Part shown: piece by piece, positions 1 to 7,979 of the stretch
Layout of the letters: every line of letters begins with the position of its first letter
How positions within the stretch are numbered: the first letter of the stretch is position 1
Source: QUBU01 sp014337915
Lineage (GTDB): Bacteria > Pseudomonadota > Gammaproteobacteria > Steroidobacterales > GCA-2729495
Reading direction: 5' to 3'
Length of the DNA stretch: 64,000 nucleotides
NCBI GenBank assembly: GCA_030263395.1
Contig: SZOW01000006.1
Location: 62,001-126,000 of the forward strand
Position numbers and translations under genes: made by a program
Notes under the pieces: generated by a model
Seen by the model: only the letters and a program-made list of their open reading frames with translations
Database searches by the model: none
What the model was told of the DNA's origin: nothing

Positions 1-489
1 CTCGGCCTGCCACGGGTGGTGGCCGATCGCGTGCGAGTGGTGCGCGAGGCGCTGGCAGCCGCAGGCCGGCCGGCGTCCGAGCTGCGCATCAGCGATTTCG
101 TCGGCTGGCACGTCAAGGAGGATCCACAGGCCGTGGCCTACGAGTCACGCCGTGAGCTGGTGATCCGCGCCTGGCTGGTCCGCGAGTGGCTGGAGCCGTT
201 CCTGACGACCGAGGAGAACGACCTCGTCCAGCGCTGCAAGCCGGCCTTCGTCAAGGCCTACCGCGAACGCAAGGGCACCATCGAGGGCGTGCCGGACGAG
301 ATCCTGCGCAAGCTGATCGCCGGGCTGACTATCACCAGCACTGCCGATCGCATGGAGGAGCCGCTGCAGCGGCTGCAGGATTTCGCGGATGCGGGACTCG
401 ACGAGATCTGCCTGCGGCTGCACGATGACCCCGCGGATTCGATCCGCATCATCGGCCGCCACGTCATTCCGCGCTTCGGCGGCGGCTGA
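1..489 (+). CDS. LLM-class flavin-dependent oxidoreductase, C-terminal part (5' end outside window)
   Basis: The frame is open from base 1 to the stop at 487-489, so only the last 162 residues are present. The C-terminal stretch, with a short helix after 'TITSTADRM' followed by 'DAGLDEICLRLHDD' and 'GRHVIPRF', resembles the end of luciferase-like (LLM) monooxygenases that use reduced FMN/F420 on small organic substrates. In that family 'F.DAGxDExxLxLHDDP' is the last beta-alpha unit of the TIM barrel. The active-site N-terminal half is missing, so neither cofactor nor substrate can be judged. It faces the DUF454 gene tail to tail, 39 bases away. Confidence 0.7.
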   Translation, partial: LGLPRVVADRVRVVREALAAAGRPASELRISDFVGWHVKEDPQAVAYESRRELVIRAWLVREWLEPFLTTEENDLVQRCKPAFVKAYRERKGTIEGVPDEILRKLIAGLTITSTADRMEEPLQRLQDFADAGLDEICLRLHDDPADSIRIIGRHVIPRFGGG

Positions 490-528
490 CCTGGCTGCGG
501 ATGCTGGTGCGGCCAGCTGGTCCACCGT

Positions 529-882
529 TCAGGTCGAGGGCCGGGTCCACATCCAGGCGAGCGCGACCGCCACGCAGGCCGCTGGCAGGTAGCGCCAGGG
601 ACCGGCCAGCATGAACCAGCCACCGACGGCACTGATGGCGAGCGGCAGGGTGGCCGCCTGCTTGGCGAACAGCGGAATCGCCTGGTGATCGATCCAGGCC
701 CGAATGACCGGGCCGGCCTTCGGATGCGTGAGCAGGCGGCGCTCCCATTCCGGGTGCGAGCGGGCGAAGAAGTACACCGCGCCGATCAGGAACGGCGTCG
801 TCGGCAGCAGCGGCAGTACGGTACCAATCAGGCCGATGGCCAGGGCCAGGACCCCGAGGGCGCGATAGACCGGGACCCTCAT
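529..882 (-). CDS. DUF454 (YbaN-like) inner-membrane protein
   Basis: 117 residues starting at ATG 882, which overlaps the stop of the upstream FeS-subunit gene by four bases (ATGA), so translation is probably coupled. The N-terminal 'LGLIGTVLPLLPTTPFLI' helix and the following 'FFARSHPEWERRLLTHP' are the hallmark of the DUF454/YbaN family of small membrane proteins. Two further hydrophobic helices follow around residues 75-112. The family's biochemical role is unknown. Here it is the last gene of the molybdenum-enzyme operon and could be a membrane partner, but that is only context. An in-frame reading extends far upstream inside the previous gene and is not real. Confidence 0.8.
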   Translation of the reverse strand: MRVPVYRALGVLALAIGLIGTVLPLLPTTPFLIGAVYFFARSHPEWERRLLTHPKAGPVIRAWIDHQAIPLFAKQAATLPLAISAVGGWFMLAGPWRYLPAACVAVALAWMWTRPST

Positions 883-1727
883 GCCGCGAGTTTCATCACC
901 CCCAGGTAGCGGCTTTCGCTGCCGAGGTCGAACTGTATCGAGAACCGGCCCGCGGGTCCGGTGACCTCGAGCTGGTAGCCGCTGCTGCCCGGCTCCAGCC
1001 GATCGATCTTCCATTCGCCGAAGGCGTCGGTGGTGGCGCGGCCGAGTTCGCGCCCGTCCTGCTTCAGCACCACGGTGGCACCCTCGACGCAGTCCTCGAC
1101 GCCATTGACTTCCTTCACGACCGAGCCGCCGACGAAGCATTTGTTGAAGAGATGCAGGTTCTTGTAATAGATCCGCGGTCTGGTGCCGAGCTCGGGCTTC
1201 AGCACCTCGAGGTTCTCCTCGGCCTGGATGCGCTGCATTTCCGCGTCTTCGACCTTCAGCGAGCGGAACACCCCTGACGGGCAACCCTGCTCGGCACGGG
1301 TCTGGGTCCAGCCGGAATCGAGCAGGTGGGCATCGAAGATCCAGGCCTGCGGAATCTGCAGTTCCTCGTTCCAGGAAATCGCGCCATAGGGACAGGCGTC
1401 GACGATCTGCTTCTGGCCCCGGGACTTCACCGGATCGATGATCAGGATGCCGTCCGCGCGCTTGGTGACGGCGCCATCCCGGGCGGCCTTCATGCAGGGC
1501 GCATCGTCGCAGTGGTTGCACATCACCGGCATGAAGTGCGCATCGACCATCGGGGCGCTGCCACGTTCCTTGCGCTCGATCTCCAGCCAGTTGTGGCCCT
1601 GGGCGGGCTGTGCCGCCGCGTAGCCGGGAAAATCGTTGCCGACGTGCTCGTCCTTGACCGCCAGGAAACAGACGCGGCAGTTATCGCACTTCTCCACGTC
1701 GACGATCATGTTCCATTTCTTAGCCAT
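879..1727 (-). CDS. Iron-sulfur (4Fe-4S) subunit of a DMSO-reductase-family enzyme, transhydroxylase beta-like
   Basis: 282 residues. The N-terminal two thirds carry ferredoxin-type cysteines: a C-x2-C-x2-C at residues 14-20, 'MCNHCDDAPC' near 70, 'ACPYGAI' near 111, and later single cysteines that can complete the clusters. This is the DmsB/NrfC/PsrB layout of electron-transfer subunits. The last ~85 residues ('EGATVVLKQDGRELGRATTD', 'GEWKIDRLEPG') form a carboxypeptidase-regulatory/Cna-B-like beta-sandwich. That ferredoxin plus beta-sandwich order is known from the beta subunit of pyrogallol-phloroglucinol transhydroxylase. The start ATG at 1727 overlaps the end of the large-subunit gene by 8 bases. 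There is no signal peptide, so a cytoplasmic location is likely. The partner is clearly the preceding Mo-subunit. The actual reaction is unknown. Confidence 0.85.
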   Translation of the reverse strand: MAKKWNMIVDVEKCDNCRVCFLAVKDEHVGNDFPGYAAAQPAQGHNWLEIERKERGSAPMVDAHFMPVMCNHCDDAPCMKAARDGAVTKRADGILIIDPVKSRGQKQIVDACPYGAISWNEELQIPQAWIFDAHLLDSGWTQTRAEQGCPSGVFRSLKVEDAEMQRIQAEENLEVLKPELGTRPRIYYKNLHLFNKCFVGGSVVKEVNGVEDCVEGATVVLKQDGRELGRATTDAFGEWKIDRLEPGSSGYQLEVTGPAGRFSIQFDLGSESRYLGVMKLAA

Positions 1728-4683
1728 TGACGGCCTCCCCAGGCGTCCAGCTGTCCACGCCGGTCCACTTCTCGATCTGGATCAGCGTCGTGTTGGGTTT
1801 GATGCCGTGCGCCTTCCTGCTGATGGACTTGCTGGGATTGAGCAGGTTGACGCAGCCTCCGAGGTCCGTCGATCGCCCCGGTTCGCCCGCCGGCCGGTAC
1901 TCGGCCGAGGCCGTCGCCGCGCTGACCACGCCCGGGTGCAGGCGGTCGGTCACCTGGGCGGCGCATACCACCGAGCCGCGGTGGTTCCAGAGCCGGATCA
2001 GGTCGTCGTCCCTGATGCCCCGGGCTTCGGCATCCTGCCGGTTCATGCGCGCCACGAGGTAATAGTGGCCATCGACCAGCACCCGATGCTCGCGGATATC
2101 GCGCAGGCTGCTGCCCTCGTCGTCACCCATGACGTGGAACGGGTAGCGTGAGTGCGGCGTCAGCAGCTGCAACGGGAATTCGGCGAGGCCCGGGTCACGC
2201 TGCGGGTCTTCATAGACCGGCATGTACTGGTTCAGCGGCGGGCGATCCGGGTCATCGATGCGCTTGAGCGTCGAGGCGATGAACTCGAACTTGCCGGACG
2301 GTGTCTGCAGGCCCTCGAGGAAGTCACCGCGGTAGTCGGAAGGCAGCGGGTAGGGCTCCGGCACGTCCTTCTTGCGTCCCTCGTAGAACCAGCGGTTGGC
2401 GACCGCGGCGCGCGCCGGCTCGGGATCGGCTGGCACCACGAAGTAGCCCTTCTTCAGGAACTGGCGCCAGCTGATGTGCCTGGCCATGTCCGAGGAGTCG
2501 AATACGCGCTTGCACCAGTCGAGCTCCGAGGTGCCGCCCTCCGAGTACACCGAGCCCAGGCCCATGCGTTCGGAGATGGCGAGGAAGATGTCGTAGTCGG
2601 ACTTCGATTCACCCAGCGGCTCGATGCACTTGTGCTGCAGCGATATCACGCGGTGGTTGTTCATGGTGTACATGTGGTGCACGTAGCCGGCGCCGACGTT
2701 GTACCACTCGCCGATGTCCCACTTCTCGAACACCGTGCAGGCCGGCAGGATCACGTCGGCATAGGGCGTCTCGCCCTCCCACCACACCGACTGGTTGACG
2801 ACGAACTTCAGGCTCTCGTGCTGGTACATGCGCACCCAGCGGTTGGCATTGACCATGGTGCCGAAGGAGGCGCTGCCGTACTTGTAGAGCATTTCCACGC
2901 GCACGTGCCCTGGCGAGGGGTAGCCGAAGGGGAAGAACTGGCCCTGCACCGAGGCGACGTCGGTGAGGTAGCCCATGGCCTTGCCCTCGGTGATGGCTTC
3001 CGGCAGCCACATGCGCGGGATGGCCTGGCGCACCGAGCTCATGGTGAGGATGTGCGGCATGCGCTGGTAGTTGTTGGCCGAGTTGGCGCTGTAGACCAGG
3101 TCGCCGGAGAAGCTGCCCTCGGCGTAGCCGGGGAAGTAGAAGTTGTAGTCGAGCGGCGTGCCGTACTGCAGGTTGCCGAAGTTGGAGCCGGGCCGGCCGA
3201 AGCCCTGCATGGCGCCGAGGATGGTCATCATGCGTGCCCATTGCATGCCCATCGGGCCGCGGCAGGCACCACCCACGCCCACGCCCCAGGCGCCGACGCC
3301 GAGGTAGGTCTTCTTCGTGCCCCATTCGCGGGCCAGTGCCCGGGCCTCGCGCGCCGGGACGCCGGTCTCCTTTTCCTGCCACTCGGGCGTCTTCGGGATG
3401 CCATCGGTCTCGCCGAGGATGTAGGCCTTCCACTCGTCGAAGCCGGTGGTGCGCGTCTCCACGAACTTTTTGTCGTACAGGCCTTCCTTGATCCATACGT
3501 AGCACAGCGACTGGGCGAGGGCGGCATCGGTTCCCGGCTTCAGGGAGATCCACTTGCCGCCGAGATGCGCGGCGGTGTGGTTCATGAACGGGTCCACGTG
3601 CACCATCTTGATGCCGAGTTCCCTGGCCCAGGCGCGGCGCTGCATGCCCTCGAAACCGTAGTTGGCGTCCGGGTCGCTGGACCAGAACACCATCATCTCC
3701 GCTTCCTTCAGGCAGTCCTCGACGGTGCCGTAGAACTCGGGGCAACCCAGCCGCAGGCTGTTGCCCCAGTGGTGCATGGCGCCCCAGAACCAGCCTTCCC
3801 AGCTGTCCGGGTTGTGCACCAGCTTGGTGACGCCGATCAGGTTCCAGAACCGGTTGAAGGCGGAGAGGTAGTGGCCGAGGTTGCCCCACTGGTGGTGCGA
3901 GCCGTTGGAGACGCAGATGGCACCGGGCCCCACGGCCTTGGCGCGCTTGATCTCCTTGCTGACGATGTCGAGCGCTTCGTCCCAGCTGATGCGCACGAAC
4001 TTCGACTTGCCGCGGTTCTGGATGTTGCGGTTGCCGTCGGGGTCGAAGTCCACCCGCTTCATCGGATGCAGGATGCGGTTCTTCGAGTAGACCATCGACT
4101 TCTGGCACTGGGCATGGGAAGCAATCGTCGCCTTGCGCGGCGGGGTGAAGCTCTTGCCACGGGCCTCGATGGTCCAGGACGGCGCGTCGTCGGCGTCGAA
4201 GTCCATGGGCGTGGTGCGCAGGATCTTGCCGTCCTTGACGTAGACGAAGATCGGGCCGCCGTTGGTGCCGTTGGTGTAGCGGGTGACGCCGTCACCCACG
4301 TCGGTGCCGGCCTTCCAGGTCACCGTCTCCAGGCGGGTCAGGGTGGCCATGAACCACACCGCGAGGTCGTCCGGGCCTTCGAGGCCGATCTTGAAGTTCT
4401 TCGCCGCGTCGATGCGCTCCAGCAGGTCGACGGGTGGAGTCAGGAAGCTCTCGGCGATGGCCTGGTTCTTGAAATGGATGTCGAGGTCCGGCTTCGGGTG
4501 GATCCCGGCCCGGGTGCGGATACGGCCATTCTCGAGCTGGATCCAGCGTCCCACCGGCCTGTCCCGCAGCCGGAACTGTGCCACCAGATTGCGTTCCTTC
4601 AGGCGTGCGGCGTACTCCGGGTACACCGCTGCCGCCGCCCGCATCGCCTGCGGAATGCCCCACAGCAGCACTGACAGCTTCAT
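1720..4683 (-). CDS. Molybdopterin oxidoreductase large subunit (transhydroxylase-like) with N-terminal SCP2-like domain
   Basis: 987 residues from ATG 4683, preceded by an AGGAG ribosome site. Residues ~30-118 ('FRLRDRPVGRWIQLENGRI', 'HPKPDLDIHFKN', 'NFKIGLEGPDDLAVWF') read as an SCP2 sterol-carrier-like fold. From ~185 onward the protein follows the DMSO-reductase family ('RISWDEALDIV' at 231, 'WSSDPDANYGFEG' at ~334, and the C-terminal MGD-binding barrel from ~845). There is no N-terminal CxxCxxxC cluster motif, as in pyrogallol transhydroxylase alpha. A 'NPDSWEGW' segment at 291-298 could supply the serine Mo ligand used there (inference). Neighbours are the FeS subunit downstream and a VOC protein 97 bases upstream. 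No Tat signal is seen, so it is probably cytoplasmic. The substrate may be a hydroxylated aromatic or a hydrophobic ring, unproven. Confidence 0.85.
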   Translation of the reverse strand: MKLSVLLWGIPQAMRAAAAVYPEYAARLKERNLVAQFRLRDRPVGRWIQLENGRIRTRAGIHPKPDLDIHFKNQAIAESFLTPPVDLLERIDAAKNFKIGLEGPDDLAVWFMATLTRLETVTWKAGTDVGDGVTRYTNGTNGGPIFVYVKDGKILRTTPMDFDADDAPSWTIEARGKSFTPPRKATIASHAQCQKSMVYSKNRILHPMKRVDFDPDGNRNIQNRGKSKFVRISWDEALDIVSKEIKRAKAVGPGAICVSNGSHHQWGNLGHYLSAFNRFWNLIGVTKLVHNPDSWEGWFWGAMHHWGNSLRLGCPEFYGTVEDCLKEAEMMVFWSSDPDANYGFEGMQRRAWARELGIKMVHVDPFMNHTAAHLGGKWISLKPGTDAALAQSLCYVWIKEGLYDKKFVETRTTGFDEWKAYILGETDGIPKTPEWQEKETGVPAREARALAREWGTKKTYLGVGAWGVGVGGACRGPMGMQWARMMTILGAMQGFGRPGSNFGNLQYGTPLDYNFYFPGYAEGSFSGDLVYSANSANNYQRMPHILTMSSVRQAIPRMWLPEAITEGKAMGYLTDVASVQGQFFPFGYPSPGHVRVEMLYKYGSASFGTMVNANRWVRMYQHESLKFVVNQSVWWEGETPYADVILPACTVFEKWDIGEWYNVGAGYVHHMYTMNNHRVISLQHKCIEPLGESKSDYDIFLAISERMGLGSVYSEGGTSELDWCKRVFDSSDMARHISWRQFLKKGYFVVPADPEPARAAVANRWFYEGRKKDVPEPYPLPSDYRGDFLEGLQTPSGKFEFIASTLKRIDDPDRPPLNQYMPVYEDPQRDPGLAEFPLQLLTPHSRYPFHVMGDDEGSSLRDIREHRVLVDGHYYLVARMNRQDAEARGIRDDDLIRLWNHRGSVVCAAQVTDRLHPGVVSAATASAEYRPAGEPGRSTDLGGCVNLLNPSKSISRKAHGIKPNTTLIQIEKWTGVDSWTPGEAVNG

Positions 4684-4780
4684 GACCTTCTCCTGGGACT
4701 GGTGAGCCCGATTCTACTTTTTCAGGCGTGGCGGGCCGGTGGCAAATATCAACGCCCGGACTGGCCGCGGATCGTTGCGC

Positions 4781-5773
4781 CTACAGGCGCTGGAACAGCT
4801 CCTGCAACGCACCGCTGCCCGGGTTGCGGACCACCATCGCCTTGCAGCGGCCGCGGCCCGGCAGGTCGATTTCCACCGGGTCGGCAAAAGCCTCGGCACC
4901 GATGGCAGCGCAGGCGTGCGCCGTTGCTGCCAGGTCCGCCACCTCGAAGGACTGCGCCAGGTAGCCGATGTTGGGCGGTACCGCGGCGGGAACCAGCGAC
5001 GGAATCTCGTAGTTGAGTGCCGCCGCCAGCGCGATCTTGCCGTACTCGTGGCTGCCCTGGACGATCACGCTGCGGGTGCGGGCATCCTCCGGCAGGCTCA
5101 GTGCGCGGTTGGTGACGGCACCCTGCAGGATCGACTCCACGAACAGGGTCATCTGCAGCGGCCCGTAATAGAAGGCGAGCGCCTTCTCCATGTCCGCGAC
5201 GGTATGGGCCGTGGTCACGACGGAAGTAAAGCCGGTGGGCGTGCGCCCGTACCGGGCGATGAACCGGGTGATGTGGCCGATCACCGTCTTCGGGTCGTCG
5301 GTCAGCAGCTGGATCAGGTTGACCACGACGCCATCCGGCCCGTCGAATGCGGCCTCCAGGGTCTCGCCGATGGCGGGGCCGAAATTGTTGCGGGCCGGTT
5401 CGCTCCAGAACCGGAAACCCTGCGCGGCCAGCCGCTCGTGGTCGCGGCGGATGTCGCTGGCGTAGATGTTGATGTTGAACAGGCCGACGGCGCGGCGGAT
5501 GTCCGCCGGGCGGGCCTGCCGCCGGCCGGTACCGCTGAACTCCATCAGCTGCACGCGTCCCACCGGATCCGCGCCATGGCCGAGGAACGCACAGCGTGAG
5601 GTGGTGCCGGGTGGCACACGCCAGTAGCGCTCGAATTCGGGGCCCTGCCAGTTGCGATTCTCGATGACCGTGAGGCCAAGGGTTCCGGCGTAGAACTTCA
5701 GCGAGGTGTCGAGGTTCTCGACACCGATCACGACCACGCTGACCGGGGCTCCGGCGCGCTCCTTCTGGCTCAT
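4781..5773 (-). CDS. Two-domain VOC (glyoxalase/dioxygenase superfamily) protein
   Basis: 330 residues made of two vicinal-oxygen-chelate modules, about residues 9-155 ('VVIGVENLDTSLKFYAGTLG') and 180-328 ('VVTTAHTVADMEKALAFYYG'). Such tandem modules are seen in extradiol dioxygenases, fosfomycin-resistance proteins and glyoxalases. The usual His/Glu metal ligands are not all obvious, so it may be a non-metal or altered member. It is the first gene of the minus-strand group leading to the molybdenum enzyme and lies 97 bases before the large-subunit start. Its own 5' side is closed by a terminator belonging to the next gene, so the operon promoter should lie in 5774-5850. Function is not assignable beyond the superfamily. 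Confidence 0.75.
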   Translation of the reverse strand: MSQKERAGAPVSVVVIGVENLDTSLKFYAGTLGLTVIENRNWQGPEFERYWRVPPGTTSRCAFLGHGADPVGRVQLMEFSGTGRRQARPADIRRAVGLFNINIYASDIRRDHERLAAQGFRFWSEPARNNFGPAIGETLEAAFDGPDGVVVNLIQLLTDDPKTVIGHITRFIARYGRTPTGFTSVVTTAHTVADMEKALAFYYGPLQMTLFVESILQGAVTNRALSLPEDARTRSVIVQGSHEYGKIALAAALNYEIPSLVPAAVPPNIGYLAQSFEVADLAATAHACAAIGAEAFADPVEIDLPGRGRCKAMVVRNPGSGALQELFQRL

Positions 5774-5851
5774 GGCTGGGTATCCCGGGCTGGATGAGGA
5801 GCCGGGATTATAGGCTGCGACGCGAGCGGCCGGGCCGCGAAGCTGCAGGCG

Positions 5852-5885
5852 AAAAAAAACCGGCCGCCCCCTGGAGGGCGGCCGG
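5852..5885 (-). terminator. Rho-independent terminator after the CTERM-anchored protein gene
   Basis: A perfect 10-base inverted repeat (5860-5869 with 5876-5885) encloses a 6-base loop and is followed, on the minus strand, by eight T residues (eight A on the plus strand, 5852-5859). It sits 16 bases after the stop of the 5902-6690 gene and separates it from the VOC/molybdenum operon. Confidence 0.92.
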
Positions 5886-5901
5886 CTTGCAGTAAGTGGA
5901 G

Positions 5902-6690
5902 TCAGATCACCTGGCGGGAGCGGCGGCGCATCCAGCCGAGCAGGCCAATGCCCGAACCGAACAGCCAGGCGGCGGCAGGTACAGGCACCACGTTGACATC
6001 GATGCCCACGGCGCCGCTGAAGGCCGGCAGGTTGTTGGCCGTGAAGCCGATGTAGAAGTTGTATTCGCCCGTGGCATTCGGGTTGAAGGCGCCATAGGCC
6101 GGCGGCGCGATGACGCCGGGGACTGGCGCCGCCAGGTAGGAGAACAGCATGTTTTCCGAGCCCTGCGAGAGCGTCACGCTCGACGGGCTGATGCTGTTGG
6201 CGATCAGTGCGTTGTTGACGTTGATGGTGCCCAGGCTGCCGAAGGCCGTGCCCGCGCCCGGATCGAAGTCGTAGTAGATCGTGAAGCTGAAATCACCGAA
6301 ATCGTTGAAGTTCGGATCGGTGCCCGACACGCTGATGTAGTAGCCCACGTTCCACAGCGCGCCCTGCAGGGCGCTCGGGCAGCCCACCGGGTCGGTGGCG
6401 ATGCCACAGTTGCTGCCGGTGCCGGCGTAGTAGTCGCCCGCGCCATTGTCGGTCACCGTGGGGTTCGAGTAACGCTGGTGGGCAGTCAGGGCCAGCGTGA
6501 CGGTGGTCGAGCCGTTGACGAAGACATCGGTCTTGGCGACCGAGGTGTTCGGGATGCCCGTCCCGCCGAAGGTTGCGCCGGGCAGGCTGCCCCAGCTGGT
6601 ATAGATCGGTGTTGCCTGCGCAAGGCTGCCGGCAAACAGGATCAACGTTGCGGATGCCGCCAGGACGGCACTGTTGCGGTTGGCTCGCAT
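5902..6690 (-). CDS. Exported protein with VPLPA/PEP-CTERM sorting signal
   Basis: 262 residues. An N-terminal signal peptide ('SAVLAASATLILFAGSLAQA') is followed by a glycine-, asparagine- and threonine-rich beta-type region without a recognisable enzyme domain. The C-terminus is 'VPVPAAAWLFGSGIGLLGW' plus an Arg-rich tail. That tripartite end (proline motif, hydrophobic helix, basic tail) is the exosortase recognition signal, so the protein is probably cleaved and delivered to the outer surface or matrix by an EpsH/XrtA-type exosortase encoded elsewhere. A purine-rich GGGGGAA lies before the ATG. It is monocistronic, with a strong terminator behind it. The surface role is unknown. Confidence 0.85.
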   Translation of the reverse strand: MRANRNSAVLAASATLILFAGSLAQATPIYTSWGSLPGATFGGTGIPNTSVAKTDVFVNGSTTVTLALTAHQRYSNPTVTDNGAGDYYAGTGSNCGIATDPVGCPSALQGALWNVGYYISVSGTDPNFNDFGDFSFTIYYDFDPGAGTAFGSLGTINVNNALIANSISPSSVTLSQGSENMLFSYLAAPVPGVIAPPAYGAFNPNATGEYNFYIGFTANNLPAFSGAVGIDVNVVPVPAAAWLFGSGIGLLGWMRRRSRQVI

Positions 6691-6890
6691 GTTCTGTATT
6701 CCCCCGCCCGCGGCTGCTGCCGCTTGTTGATAGTCGTTTCCCCGGGGCCGCCAGGCAGCCTCGGGGTCACTCTAGACATTTCGCCGGGAACCGTCCATAC
6801 CCCATCTGGGTGAGGTGCGGGAGGCTGGCATCTCATTGAATTCAACATAAGATTTGCCCCGGCGATGCGGGTGCGGCCGTGGAGGAGCGC

Positions 6891-7829
6891 ATGAAGGTCC
6901 TATTTCACTATGCGGCAGGTCCCCGGCTGCGGGCGGAAGTCGAGGCGCGCTGCGACCGGGACACCCGCCTGGTGTATTGCCCGGAGGGTCCGGAGGAGCC
7001 GTTCTACTCCGAGGTGGCCGACAGCGAGGTCATCTGGCATGTACTTTGGCCGATCACCGCGGCGGTGATCGCCAGGGCGCCGAAGCTGCGCCTGATCCAG
7101 AAGATCGGTGTCGGGGTCAACACCATCGACCTCGCTGCGGCGAAGCAGCGGGGCATTGCGGTCTGCAACATGCCGGGCACGAACAGCCGCGCGGTCGCGG
7201 AAATGACCTTGCTGCTCATGCTCAACGTGCTGCGTCGCCAGTACGGCGTCGAGCGCGCACTGCGCGCCGGCCAGTGGATCGTTGACGAGGCGACGCGGGA
7301 ATCCTTCGGCGAACTGGCCGGGCGCACGGTTGGATTGGTGGGCTTCGGTGCCGTACCGCAGCTGCTGGCACCGGTGCTGGAAGCGATGGGAGCCCGGGTG
7401 GTCTACACCGCCACGGCGGCAAAGGCGGTGCGCTGGGAGTTCCTGCCGCTGGCGCGGCTGCTCGCCGAAGCCGACATCGTCAGCCTGCACGTGCCGCTGG
7501 TCGAGGCGACCACCCGCCTGATCGACCGCCAGCGGCTGGCGGGCATGAAGCGGGGCGCGATCCTGGTCAATACCGCACGTGGTGCGCTGGTCGACGAGGG
7601 TGCCCTCCACGAAGCACTAGCCAGCGGCCATCTCGGTGGCGCCGGCCTCGATGTGTTCCACGAAGAGCCGACGGCCGCCGCCAATCCGCTGCTGCAGTTG
7701 CCAAATGTCGCGGTGTCACCGCACCTCGCATGGCTGACTCTGGAAACCTGGCAGCGCAGCATCGACGTCGCGCTGCATAACGTGCGGGCCATCAGGGACG
7801 GTCATTCGCTGGCCCATCGCGTGGCCTGA
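6891..7829 (+). CDS. D-isomer-specific 2-hydroxyacid dehydrogenase
   Basis: 312 residues. I chose ATG 6891 over the in-frame GTG 6879 because GGAGGA at 6881-6886 is well placed for it. NAD(P)-dependent oxidoreductases of this family interconvert 2-keto and D-2-hydroxy acids. The nucleotide-binding turn appears as 'VGLVGFGAVPQ' (family norm GxGxxG, here without the third glycine). Catalytic residues are recognisable: Arg in 'NTARGALVDEGAL', Glu in 'DVFHEEP' and His in 'SPHLAWLT'. It could act as a phosphoglycerate-, glyoxylate- or hydroxypyruvate-type reductase; substrate specificity cannot be read. It stands alone between the CTERM gene (divergent) and the FNR-box/VOC unit. Confidence 0.85.
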   Translation: MKVLFHYAAGPRLRAEVEARCDRDTRLVYCPEGPEEPFYSEVADSEVIWHVLWPITAAVIARAPKLRLIQKIGVGVNTIDLAAAKQRGIAVCNMPGTNSRAVAEMTLLLMLNVLRRQYGVERALRAGQWIVDEATRESFGELAGRTVGLVGFGAVPQLLAPVLEAMGARVVYTATAAKAVRWEFLPLARLLAEADIVSLHVPLVEATTRLIDRQRLAGMKRGAILVNTARGALVDEGALHEALASGHLGGAGLDVFHEEPTAAANPLLQLPNVAVSPHLAWLTLETWQRSIDVALHNVRAIRDGHSLAHRVA

Positions 7830-7852
7830 GGCGCATGGCCGGCACTGCTGAC

Positions 7853-7866
7853 TTGACCAGGATCAA
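7853..7866. promoter_or_regulatory. Candidate FNR/ANR-type binding site
   Basis: TTGAC-N4-ATCAA matches the FNR/ANR consensus TTGAT-N4-ATCAA at 9 of 10 positions, inside a larger perfect inverted repeat (7851-7856 with 7863-7868). Its centre lies about 68 bases before the start expected from the promoter at 7893-7921, close to the class I activator position. The site match is visible; regulation by oxygen is inferred. Confidence 0.5.
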
Positions 7867-7892
7867 GTCGGTTTTCCCTTATTGCCGCACAG

Positions 7893-7921
7893 TTGCGGCA
7901 CACGCTGGGCGACGGCATAAT
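7893..7921 (+). promoter_or_regulatory. Candidate sigma-70 promoter for the VOC gene at 7980
   Basis: TTGCGG (7893-7898) and CATAAT (7916-7921) are spaced by 17 bases, with the start site expected near 7928. A 7-base inverted repeat (7883-7889 with 7894-7900) overlaps the -35 and could be an operator. Two TTGACA copies at 7921 and 7933 are alternatives but lack a convincing -10. Confidence 0.4.
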
Positions 7922-7979
7922 TGACAACTGTGTTGACAATCTCAGCGTATCCAAGGGTCATCAACAGGAGCAAACCGAC

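Noticed and set aside
2152..4674. An 840-codon open frame on the plus strand opposite the molybdenum subunit gene
   Set aside because: Its protein is low-complexity (His, Ala, Val, Arg, Leu, Gly) with no domain; such antisense frames are expected in GC-rich genes with strong third-position bias. The minus-strand gene has clear family motifs throughout.
6836..6845. 10-base palindrome TTGAATTCAA before the D-2-hydroxyacid dehydrogenase gene
   Set aside because: Short and isolated with no matching second copy or promoter context; may occur by chance.
7893..7979. Earlier start for the first VOC gene
   Set aside because: This segment contains the promoter-like elements and lacks a ribosome site; ATG 7980 has a good AGGAG and precedes the conserved fold.
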